Source: Adenophora triphylla var. japonica (Eukaryota > Streptophyta > Magnoliopsida > Asterales > Campanulaceae). From it: DNA of 64,000 nucleotides. Made by a program: the position numbers and the translations under genes. This document shows, piece by piece, positions 55,384-64,000 of the stretch. The stretch covers positions 124,001-188,000 of the forward strand of contig JAFEMH010000742.1 of NCBI GenBank assembly GCA_022495995.1, written 5' to 3'. The notes under the pieces are model-generated. The model was not told the origin of the DNA. It did no database searches and worked only from the letters and a program-made list of their open reading frames with translations. Within the stretch, counting starts at the first letter, position 1. The number at the start of each line of letters is the position of its first letter.

Positions 55384-57521
55384 CTGCCACTGATCATGCT
55401 GTCGCAGCTGTCCTAGTTCGGAATGACGAAGGAATTCAAAAGCCTGTCTACTATGTCTCTAAGGCACTGTCCGACGTGGAAAGCAGATACTTCAATGTGG
55501 AGAAGATAGCATACGCACTAGTCATCGCCTCAAGAAAATTACGTGCCTATTTTTCTGCACATCCTATCACCGTATACACAAATGAACCATTGAAGAAGAT
55601 ACTACATAAGTTGGACGGCTCCGGACGTCTCCTTAATTGGTCCATCGCTCTCACCGAGTTTGATATCACTTACCAACCAAGGAAGACCCTCCTGGCACAG
55701 CCTTTGGTTGACTTCATGGTCGAGACTGCCTTTATGGGTGAGCATCTCCCCACCTCTCGGAAGCAAAACGCACCAGAGGATAAAGACTCTCCCATTGAAC
55801 TCCCACCCAACTGTTGGATCCTGTACACGGACGGATCAGCCACAAAGGAAAGAAGCGGAGCTGGAATTGTGCTAGCAAGCCCAGAAGGAGAGTTTACTAC
55901 TCAAGATGCCATCCGTTTCAAGTTCCCTGCCTCCAATAATCAAGCTGAATATGAAGCTCTAATATTTGGCATTGAATTAGCCTCCTTCTATGGAGCAACT
56001 AAGGTGGCGGCTTTCTGCGACTCCCAACTCGTTGTCAAACAAGTAAAGGGAGAGTATAATGCCCAAGACCCCACCCTTGCCAAGTATAGAGACCTGGTCC
56101 TAGATATGACGAAAAAGATGGAATTTTTTGAGCTCAAACAAATTGGCAGGGAAGATAACCAAGTCGCAGACGTTCTCTCCAAACTGGCAACCATGGATGC
56201 GTCTAAGACCAGTCCATATGTAGTTTATGCCGAGGAACCTGCGTACGAAAGACTACAAGTCATGCTCTTAGATGGAGAAGATAGATGCTGGATCGATGAC
56301 TACATTGAATACATTGAGAAGGAGAAACTCCCTGAAGATGAAGCTCAAGCTAAACTCATCAAGAAGAGGTCTCCAAGGTTCGTGGTAATAAGCGGAGTCC
56401 TCTACCGAAGATCTTTCACGAAGCCCCTGCTAAGGTGTGTCTATCCCAAGGAAATTCAGAACCTCTTGGCAGAAGTACATGAAGGCGTTTGCGGCGGACA
56501 CCCGGGGGCCAGAACCTTAGCTGACAAGATCATATCGCTAGGTTACTACTGGCCAAACCTAAGGGAAGACGCACACGCCTATGTTAGAAAATGTGACAAG
56601 TGCCAAAGATTCTCTGACATTCCTAGACTACCGGCAGTTGAGCAAACACTTGTAATACCTACGTGGCCATTTGATATGTGGGGGATCGACATCATCGGAC
56701 CCTTCCCTCCCGCCCGTGGTAATTGCAAGTACGTGATAGTAGCTGTTGATTACTTCTCCAAGTGGATAGAAGCCAAGGCATTAGCCAAGATAACGGAAGA
56801 GAACGCGATCAACTTTGTCCACGACAACATCTGGTGCAGATTCGGCCTCCCACATACAATTGTCTCTGATCATGGACTGCAATTCTCCACAGCATTCACT
56901 ACAGAGTTGGGAAGGGTAAAAGTCCGCCATGCAAAATCTTCAGTTAGCAGACCACAAGGCAATGGCCAAGCAGAAGCAGCAAACAAACTGGTCCTAACCG
57001 CCCTTACCAAGAACCTTGAGGGACGCGAGGGTAGATGGTTGGACGAACTTCCCCTAGCCTTATGGGTTGTTCGCACAACCACCCGGGGGCCAACCGGGGA
57101 AACCCCATTCGCACTAACCTTCGGTTCCGAGGCTATGGCACCAGCAGAGATGGCCATCCCTACTGTGAGAAATTCCCATTATGATGAGCAAGTCAACAAG
57201 GTCAATAGGCTCCTAGACCTGGACCTGATAGATGAGAAACGACTAGCTGCACAGATGAGGATGGTGAATTACAAGCAAAGGACCAAGGCGTATCACGACA
57301 AGAGGGTCATCAGAAGAGTATTCCAAGTAGGCGATTGGGTACTTAGAAAAATTGAAGCTACTGGTCGGAAGGCAGAACAGAACAAGCTCTCCCCAAATTG
57401 GGAAGGTCCTTATATCATCACTCAAGTCATTCGAGAAGGGACCTACAGATTGAAGACCAAGGAGGGGAAGGACCTCAAGCATCCGTGGCACTCCGACAAC
57501 CTTAGAAAATATTATCACTAG
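55365..57521 (+). CDS. pol: RNase H / archaeal-type RNase H / integrase ORF, 718 codons, open
   Basis: Residues 3-95: the RT-linked RNase H (TDHAVAAVLVRNDEG, KPVYYVSKALSDVESRY). Residues about 147-280: a second RNase H (WILYTDGSATKERSGAGIVL, QAEYEALIFGIELA, CDSQLVVKQVKGEY, REDNQVADVLSKLA) with its D, E, D, D residues present. Residues about 365-415: zinc-binding (VCGGHPGARTLADK, VRKCDKCQ). Residues 430-545: integrase core (MWGIDIIGPFPPARG, TIVSDHGLQFS, SRPQGNGQAEAANK). C-terminus: VGDWVLRKIEA...WEGPYIITQV. It is the 3' part of pol and has no independent start. Confidence 0.92.
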   Translation: MLYVFLAATDHAVAAVLVRNDEGIQKPVYYVSKALSDVESRYFNVEKIAYALVIASRKLRAYFSAHPITVYTNEPLKKILHKLDGSGRLLNWSIALTEFDITYQPRKTLLAQPLVDFMVETAFMGEHLPTSRKQNAPEDKDSPIELPPNCWILYTDGSATKERSGAGIVLASPEGEFTTQDAIRFKFPASNNQAEYEALIFGIELASFYGATKVAAFCDSQLVVKQVKGEYNAQDPTLAKYRDLVLDMTKKMEFFELKQIGREDNQVADVLSKLATMDASKTSPYVVYAEEPAYERLQVMLLDGEDRCWIDDYIEYIEKEKLPEDEAQAKLIKKRSPRFVVISGVLYRRSFTKPLLRCVYPKEIQNLLAEVHEGVCGGHPGARTLADKIISLGYYWPNLREDAHAYVRKCDKCQRFSDIPRLPAVEQTLVIPTWPFDMWGIDIIGPFPPARGNCKYVIVAVDYFSKWIEAKALAKITEENAINFVHDNIWCRFGLPHTIVSDHGLQFSTAFTTELGRVKVRHAKSSVSRPQGNGQAEAANKLVLTALTKNLEGREGRWLDELPLALWVVRTTTRGPTGETPFALTFGSEAMAPAEMAIPTVRNSHYDEQVNKVNRLLDLDLIDEKRLAAQMRMVNYKQRTKAYHDKRVIRRVFQVGDWVLRKIEATGRKAEQNKLSPNWEGPYIITQVIREGTYRLKTKEGKDLKHPWHSDNLRKYYH

Positions 57522-57711
57522 TCTAGTTTATTTTACAGTAGATTAGTTTCTTATTTTCTGTCTTTTATTTTTTGTTAGTTGATAGGATTGCAGTTCGATA
57601 TAATCGCATTTCAGTTTTACGAAAGCAGTTTCTTCCAACACGCAAAACAACTATCAACTCTTCACACAAACACCAGGAGACAAGGACTTTATCCCCGACT
57701 CTTCTAAACAC

Positions 57712-58190
57712 ACATCCTGTCAAGGGTCCACCTTGATTCAGGATTCCAACGGCCAAGACCAAGGGTCCTCCTTGGCCTGATGGCTTAACACATCCTGTCA
57801 AGGGTCCACCTTGATTCAGGATACCAACGGCCAAGACCAAGGGTCCTCCTTAGCCTAATGGCTTACCATACTTCCTGTCAAGGGTCCGCCTTGATTCAGG
57901 ATACCAACGGCCAAGACCAAGGGTCCTCCCTGGCCTGATGGCTTAACACATCCTGTCAAGGGTCCACCTTGATTCAGGATACCAACGGCCAAGACCAAGG
58001 GTCCTCCTTGGCCTGATGGCTTAACACATCCTGTCAAGGGTCCACCTTGATTCAGGATATCAACAGCCAAGACCAAGGGTCCTCCTTGGCCTAATGGCTT
58101 ACCATACTTCCTGTCAAGGGTCCACCTTGATTCAGGATCACAAACATAACAGCCAAGACCGAGGATCCTCCTCGGCCTGATGGCTTAATA
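57712..58190. repeat. Tandem array of roughly 79-bp units between pol and the antisense gene
   Basis: About six copies of a unit with CATCCTGTCAAGGGTCCACC, TTGATTCAGGATACCAACGG, CCAAGACCAAGGGTCCTCC and TTGGCCTGATGGCTTA. The last copy is the most diverged (ACGAGGGTCCGCC). The unit itself contains partly complementary halves (AAGGGTCCACCTT / CAAGGGTCCTCCTTG). Confidence 0.93.
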
Positions 58191-58509
58191 TACATCCTAA
58201 CGAGGGTCCGCCTTGATTCAGGATCATAAAACATTCAAAGCCAAGGAAACTTTCCTCGGCCTAGATAACTTAGAGTACAGTTAAAGCCGAGGAGTCTTTC
58301 CCCGGCATAACCACTTGCTCAACAATTAGGGAGCGAGGAACCCCCCTCGGATCCCACCTTCTTAATTCTAGTGCCTCTGCCTAGCATACAAAAATATAAG
58401 CAAGTCATTAAAATAACACAAATCATGACAAAAGGAGTTTTCATTGATATTCAAAGAGAATTACAAATCTTACCGTCTATTACAAAAAGCAAAGAAAGGA
58501 AAATCTATC

Positions 58510-61384
58510 CTAAGTTTGCTGCTCGTCATCAAAAGACTTCTCAAGCCACTCCTCAGTAATGGAGCCAGGGGGAGGAAGGACCGTTTGTTCAATAAGGGCA
58601 TTAGTCTTCTCGGCCTCTCCTTCCACCTCAGCTTCCATGGCCTCAGGCTCTTCCGCATCCTGGATCGCCTCCACCAAGTCTTTGATATTACCAGGGACGA
58701 CAGAGGCCGGCCTCCACACTTCCCTGCATGCTTGAGCATCCTTAGCTGCCATTATTTCCAAGTTGCTTTCAGAAAAAGGGACCAGGTGGTGGAGAGCCCT
58801 AACTTCCTCGCTATATTGATCCCGGCAGATCAACATGGCTACTTTGTTAATATCCAAGCCGGTGGAAGGGTCAGCCAGGATGCTACAGGCAAGGTGGAGA
58901 TACCCGTCTTCAAACATGGTTGCCGTTTGCTCATCCACGGCATCTTGAAAGGCCGAGCTGGCCTTTACGGCTTCCTTGAATGCCGAGCTCTCTTTGAAGC
59001 GCGCCACGGCCTCCTCCTCCCTGGCAGGAAGGGTAGCTTCTAACCCTCGGCACTTGGCCTCAGCTTCATCGGCCTTTGTTTGAAGCTCGGCCTTATCAGT
59101 CTTTGCCTTGGCAAGCTCTTCTTCTTTATGCCGGAGATGCTCCTCGGCCTTGGCCTTTTCTTCCTCGGCCTTCTTCACTTCGGCCTCCACTTTGGCCTTG
59201 GCTGCCACGAGCTCAGCATCCTTGGCCTTCAAAAGTTTAACCAAGGAAGCCTTATCAGTATCACTCTTCGCTTGGGCGGTCTTGGCCTCATTCAGGCGCC
59301 TGGCTTTTTTCTTGGCCAAAACATTCTCGTACGCCGTGACGGAAGCCAACTGAAAGAAAAATCAATATTAGAAATGTAAACAAATCTCAAGATCAATGAC
59401 CAAGAAAAGGAGACATTTACCTCGGTGATTAAGAGCCCCTTGTGACAGAGCAAGGTATCTTCGCTGGGAGCCTCTCTAACAAGAGCATCGTAGGCATCCT
59501 CGTCCATAGCTCTCTGAACTGGAGCTCGGCCCAATCTTACTAAGGTTCCCTCCCTAGTTTGCAGAGGAAGTCCCCTAAGACGGGGAACGTTGAGGGCCAT
59601 GCTCTTAGCTAGCTCATCGGCCTCCTCAACGGTCTTGATATTCTGGATGGTTAAGGGAGGAGGAGCCTCAACATTGGGAGCCCCACTAACACTTGCTCGC
59701 TTAGCTGCAGCTCCTCAAGCACTACAGGCTGGGCTCTTTGGAGCCAGATTTCCTTTGGACGAGGTCGGTTTCCTCGGTTCCCACCTCCTCGGTCTCAACA
59801 TGAGGGTTAGGCCCATCTCCAGTTATTGGCTCAACCCGTTCCTCGGATGCTAAACCCTTTGCATTAGCATCTTCGTGTAGTTTGAGGGGAAGGGGTTTAT
59901 CACCTTGAATGTTCAGTACCAGGTTACGAGTATTGGTTTCCTCTTTCCTCTCCACCAAAGCAGACTTCTTGCTTTGTTTCCTCTTTCTCTTTATCAGCTC
60001 CTGGGGACTAAGCCTCTCCATGGCTATGGCTGCTTCTTCCTCGGTGGTTAAATCTGTAAGGACGAGGAAAAAATTATTAAGTACGAGCAGAAGGGAAGCA
60101 TTCAAAAATTACGAGTAACAAAGATAAATGTTTACATCCAACAATGTCAATTGCTTTCAGACATTGGTCATGGGGACGCTCGGTCCTGCACCTAGTACAA
60201 TCTTCATGGAATACTAAGCCAGGGTGTATCGTCCAATCGTTGAAACGCCGTCCTCTTTTGACAGTGACGAGGGGAGCCACCCCGTCCTTTGGCCCTTGCA
60301 TCAATCCCGCTTGGATATAGTAATGATCCAAGGATTCAACTGCCTTCCAGTCGAGTAGCCCTACCTCGGCAAACTCCTCTAAGCTCTTGATTAAAGCCTG
60401 GGTCCACTCATATTGTTGGACAGCAAAGGAGGAAGTGGGATCCTTGCAAGGAGACTGGAACTCCCAACCTTGACGACTCTCAACCCGGATAACGTGATTA
60501 TCCCAGCCTGCAACTTTGCTAGACATGGGGAGAAGCAACTTTGGTTTTTTGGAGGCGCTCCTAATAACTACGAGCCAACTTTCCTTGATAACTTGGACTA
60601 CGTAGAAATGACGGAAAGCACCCATGGTCGGCTCAAAACCTAGGCTACGGTAGAGGACAATGAAGCTCACAAGAACCCTAGTGCCATTGGCTCCTAGCAT
60701 GGCCGGCACTACCCTAACGTCATCCAAAAATTCATTAATGAATGGGTCCAAGGGAAGACGAAGCCCCTGTTGAAACTGTTTGAAATAAAGATGGACATAA
60801 TCTTGGTTGTAGTAGAAATTCTGCTCTTCCCTATCAGTCTTGAGGTCAAGCTTGCCCATATAAGTTAACTTGTACTCGGTTCTATCCACCCCATACTTAG
60901 AATATAACTTCTCGATCATGGGATCTCCAGGCTTTGGAGCCCTCTCCCTTTGTTTACCTCGGCTATCCCTTCTTCGTACCAAGCGGCCATCAGCTTGGGC
61001 ACCTTCCACGAAGGCGTCAACTATTTGAGTAGACGAGGAGGGTACTCCTTCTCTTCCCGTCATATCTGCATAAAGACGAGGGGACAAAGTTAGTTACCTC
61101 GTCAATGGCTGATTTTAGGACGGGGAAGGGAGTTTCCCCTCCTCGTCATGTCATAAGGCCGAGGAGGGAGCCGTACCTCTCAGACGCTCACGCATTTCAC
61201 GATTGGAGGCCGGGTAGAACAGTTCGATGTGCTCCATCATCTCAGCCCTATCCTCAAAAACTATAACGTTGGGTGAACCAGACTCAATCCTATCTATTCT
61301 TGTGGAATCTGGGTATTGAAGGAATAATCGAGTCCGACCATAACCTCTTAATTGCTTGCTTATTTCATCCAAGGTCAGCATCAC
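58510..61384 (-). pseudogene. Antisense extra gene (ORF3-type) of the Retand-type element, at least five exons, one frameshift
   Basis: Minus-strand exons, in order: 61384-61177, 61065-60136, 60053 to about 59722, about 59705-59421, 59349-58510. Introns 61176-61066, 60135-60054 and 59420-59350 have GT-AG ends and join in phase. Exon 2 (YVHLYFKQFQQGLRLPLDPF, RVLVSFIVLYRSLGFEP) resembles the putative gypsy-type transposon domain (PF04195). The last exon is a long Ala/Lys/Glu coiled coil (AEVKKAEEEKAKAEEHLRH). Between exons 3 and 4, an in-frame TAG and a one-base frame change near 59710 break the frame. An ATG at 61472 lies upstream in another frame, so the true start is open. The role in the element's life cycle is unknown. 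Confidence 0.8.
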
Positions 61385-62122
61385 CCAAGGCCCTCTCTCT
61401 CCGATAGACCCTTAGATTGCCAGTGTGATATCCATAACGGAATCGGGGGGAATGATCCCAAGAACGAGCCATCTAAGGGGAATCGAAGATTAAAGGGGGA
61501 GTTCGTTCAATATTCAAAAGTGTTCAACAAGACCCAAAAGAAAATCAAAGATTGGAAGTTTTGAAAGTTAAAAACTTGAATTCATGAAGAAAAGCTCCAT
61601 TCTTCAACAATGGCGGTTCGTTTTTCTTGACACATTTAAAAATTCTTTCCAAACACCCTAGAAAACTTGAAATCAAAAGCGAAATGCAGGGAGGGGAAAG
61701 AATTTCATACCTGAGTGTGAAGGAATGGACGGAATCGCAACAGAAAGCAACGTCACCGGAAGAATCGAGTTCGTCGGAAACTGGGTTCAAACAGATAGAG
61801 ATCACCGGAATGTTTCGTCGCCTGAACCTTGCCTTTGCTCTCGAGTAAATGGGGTTTGTAAAGATTGAAATGAAAGTGTTTTAGCTTTTTATAACCCCTT
61901 AATCGGGTCAAACCCGTGGGTAAAGAGAAAAAACGGGTAAGGCGCCCCAAGAATTAAATGCATATAACAGTTTTCGAGGCATGCAAGACTGGGGGGCCCT
62001 AGGTAATCATCAGAATAGCAACCGTCAGTTACAGGAAACAACACCGAGGACACGTGGCAAACCTGTTCGTATCCCATAGCCAAGGACGAGGTGACTTTCT
62101 ACTCGTCCTAAGCCGAGCTAGA

Positions 62123-62136
62123 AAGTCGGGGGCCAC
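62123..62136 (+). other. Polypurine tract of the Retand-type element
   Basis: AAGTCGGGGGCCAC lies directly before the 3' LTR. The same motif with one change occurs on the minus strand at 32601-32614 in the LARD-like element. Confidence 0.88.
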
Positions 62137-62896
62137 TGAACGGTATAAACCGAGATACGAACATGGGCTTGCTCGAGCTGGGCCCAATCGGATTGGGCCA
62201 TGAATATTATCTAATAACCAAGTATCAGGGCCGAGTAAGGTCTTCCTCGTATGCCGAGGAACGTTTACCTCGGCCTTATGTCATCATGCTTGGGCCGTCA
62301 TGTCGCAAGTGACGAGGAGAGAAAAGTTCTTACCCCGGCATTTCATCACTGTGACGAGGAAACAAAATCATTTACCCCGGCTTATATACATGCCGGCCAA
62401 TTTCCAAATGACGAGGAAGCCGAATCATTTACCTCGGTCTATTTGCCAAGGCCGAGGTAAAATATTTATGTTCCTCGGCGTTTCGGCTAGCAGTTATACA
62501 GTCCTTATTCAACAAGGATTTTACATACAAGAATGATCCAATCAGGATTATAATTACCAACACCACTGCAAGTCAAACAAGGACTCCTTAACAGATATAA
62601 TTCTCTTAGGATTATACCTTATCTCTTTACAAGTTCACTTCAACATGGATTCTATCAATCCATCCCTATAAATACAAGCCCCATGGCTCATTATTAGGTA
62701 CGTTACTTTTTACCTTGGGAAAACTCTGTCAATTTGTTTTCTCACATACAAATCGTGAACTTACTCTCACGTCGGAGGGCCTTTAGCCGGATCCGCCCCG
62801 GCTTAGTTTACGTGTTTTCTCTTATTTTCAGGCCTTACAATCACCGGAGCAATCATCGCTTGGATTTGGGCTGATTTGACGATTTTGGCATCATCA
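62137..62896 (+). repeat. 3' LTR of the Retand-type element
   Basis: 760 bp, the same length as the 5' LTR, with about five substitutions; followed by the TSD CACCT. Confidence 0.96.
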
Positions 62897-63121
62897 CACC
62901 TCTTTACAAATATCATTTAAAAGTTCTGAAACAGCATGGCTGCTTCCCATCATGCTTGTGATTATTCTATGCTGTATTAGCAACTCCACATCCTTGACCT
63001 TGTTGACCATGCTACAGATGAGGGCGATGTATTGGATTATGTACCTGTCTTTACAGTGATATTGCTCGAAAGCAATGAGATTTTGAAATAAAGTTTCCGT
63101 TAAATCATCTATTTCAATATA

Positions 63122-63377
63122 CTCCCTCCGTCCCACAAAACATTACCCCTTTATTATTGAGAACGAAAAATAAGGAATAATGTTATTAAAGTAGGTGTTG
63201 TGAGTGGGAGGAGAGAGAATGAGTGGAGAGAATAGTAAATTTGAAAAGTGTTGTGAGTATGACAAGTGGGTCCCATGAATAAAGAAGTATTAAAAAATTT
63301 CCTTTTTAGGAAAGTGGGACTTTAAAGTGGGACGTCCAAAATAGTAAAATGGGTAATGTTTTATGGGACGGAAGGAG
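63122..63377. mobile_element. Stowaway-like MITE in DUF247 copy 2
   Basis: The ends CTCCCTCCGTCCCACAAAACATTACC and GGTAATGTTTTATGGGACGGAAGGAG are inverted, with TA at 63120-63121 and 63378-63379. It is absent from the same place in copy 1 (TTTCAATATGTGGG, near 30375), so it inserted after the duplication. Confidence 0.93.
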
Positions 63378-63489
63378 TATGGGATTTCAAGAACTCCGTT
63401 TTAAACAAAATGAAAAGGCTTCCATGACTCAACATCATTTTGGGCTGACAGAAAACTTTCAAGGCTTGCAAAAATGTGGGCCCTATTTC

Positions 63490-64000
63490 TGTAAGAACCC
63501 GAAAATTTTAAACTTTTAATTTAATTATTTTTATTAGAAAATAATTAATTTAATTACAATTATTAATTAGCATTTAATAGTTGGACCATTATTGGAGTTA
63601 ATTAAATGGATTGGATGATTAAACAAATTAGGCTAGTTAGGTGGGCTTGTGGAGTTAAGTTGGCCCAAGAAAAATTCTACCCAAAATATAAATAACTAAA
63701 ACCCTTCTTAATTTTCCATAACCCTCATAATTCACAAAAGAAAAAAAAAATTAAAACCCTAACCCTACACCAATTCGGCAGCCGCAAGGAGGAGAGGGGA
63801 GTCAGCCGATTTCTTGATCTTTTTGATCAATTCTTCTAAACAAGGAATCAAGGTAATGTAATTCCCTATAATCCAAAATTTGTTTCATTCAATTTGTTTA
63901 ATATTGAATTTTCTACGATTAATTGAAGTTAGGATTGATTATAGATTATAAATAATTATTCTTTGGGGTTTTAGAAGTGATTGATGATTATAATGATGGA
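63490..64000 (+). repeat. 5' part of an LTR continuing beyond the window
   Basis: It begins TGTAAGAACCCGAAAATTTT exactly where similarity to DUF247 copy 1 stops (after CCCTATTTC). It shares the TGTAA-GACCC-type start with the LTR at 1151. A TATA-like AAAATATAAATAAC lies near 63683, and an AG/GTAATG donor-like site near 63852. The strand is inferred from the TATA box. Confidence 0.75.

Larger units (their letters stand above)
50195..62896 (+). mobile_element. Tat/Retand-type Ty3/gypsy retrotransposon, 12.7 kb, complete structure
   Basis: Two 760-bp LTRs with the exact TSD CACCT (50190-50194, 62897-62901); the uninterrupted target is preserved in DUF247 copy 1. Order: 5' LTR, tRNA-Glu-type PBS, gag, protease, RT, RNase H, second (archaeal-type) RNase H, integrase, tandem array, antisense gene, PPT, 3' LTR. 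A second RNase H before integrase and an antisense extra ORF are hallmarks of the Tat/Retand group. gag to RT carries multiple stops and frameshifts; RNase H to integrase is open. Confidence 0.95.
49829..63489 (-). pseudogene. DUF247 3'-exon fragment, copy 2, split by a Retand-type element and a MITE
   Basis: 49829-50194 and 62897-63489 together match copy 1 (29790-30492). The C-terminal part (YCRTPWHKWKAALKRD, PWAIVSVIAAVLLRIL) is at 50189-49956. The upstream part (IEIDDLTETLFQNLIAFEQYHCKDR) is at 63118-62897, with a MITE between this and the next piece. The stop codon of copy 1 is a lysine codon here, giving about 11 extra residues. The upstream end is cut at 63489 by a new LTR. It is non-functional. 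Confidence 0.88.

Noticed and set aside
57712..58190. Regularly spaced repeats suggesting an array of regulatory RNAs
   Set aside because: Units are contiguous tandem copies in a Tat-type 3' UTR; tandem expansion explains them fully.
1..64000. A bacterial or viral defence system, or a bacterial insertion
   Set aside because: No prokaryotic genes, ribosome-binding sites or operon-like gene packing occur; all recognisable coding DNA is plant nuclear or plant retroelement.

Overview
This is nuclear DNA of a flowering plant, most likely a eudicot. It is AT-rich, has GT-AG introns, a plant-specific transporter gene and DUF247 fragments, and is dominated by nested plant LTR retrotransposons (Ty3/gypsy chromovirus and Tat/Retand types, Ty1/copia) and TA-flanked Stowaway-like MITEs. 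I see no prokaryotic operon, no CRISPR array and no rRNA or tRNA gene.

Only two chromosomal genes look intact: a seven-exon WAT1/MtN21-type EamA transporter (17168-19415, + strand, 374 aa, every exon phase consistent) and a small two-helix membrane protein gene (21955-21707, - strand, 82 aa). A second, tandem WAT1-like gene just upstream (exons from 9755) is a pseudogene lacking its first four exons; its last exon is split by a complete chromovirus (10365-15970, TSD CAATT). Two copies of a DUF247 3' exon (29955-30480 and 49956-63489) are fragments; the second is split by a 12.7-kb Retand-type element and a MITE and is cut by a further LTR that runs off the window.

Layout: 1-4.0 kb, 3' end and 2.86-kb LTR of a degenerate gypsy element; 4.0-9.7 kb, non-genic DNA with a long-TIR element and a MULE with a 9-bp TSD; 9.7-22 kb, the genic island; 22-31 kb, MITE-rich DNA with a Stowaway interrupted by a gag-only copia element and by a TRIM, then a solo copia LTR and DUF247 copy 1; 31.7-42.3 kb, a non-coding minus-strand retroelement (LARD-like) abutting the 3' part of an opposite-facing relative with large tandem arrays; 42.6-45 kb, a minus-strand copia gag fragment with PBS and LTR; 45.8-47.8 kb, a solo LTR (TSD GTATG); 47.8-49.8 kb, intergenic; 50.2-62.9 kb, the nearly full-length Retand-type element (TSD CACCT, LTRs differing at about 5 of 760 sites) with two RNase H domains and an antisense, apparently spliced extra gene; 63.5-64 kb, start of another LTR.

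The most noteworthy observations are the spliced antisense gene in the Retand-like element, the contrast between its near-identical LTRs and damaged coding region, tandem arrays next to the PPT in three Tat-like elements, GC-rich palindrome clusters (including repeated GCGGCCGC) in several unrelated LTRs, and several insertions whose order and target sites can be read exactly.
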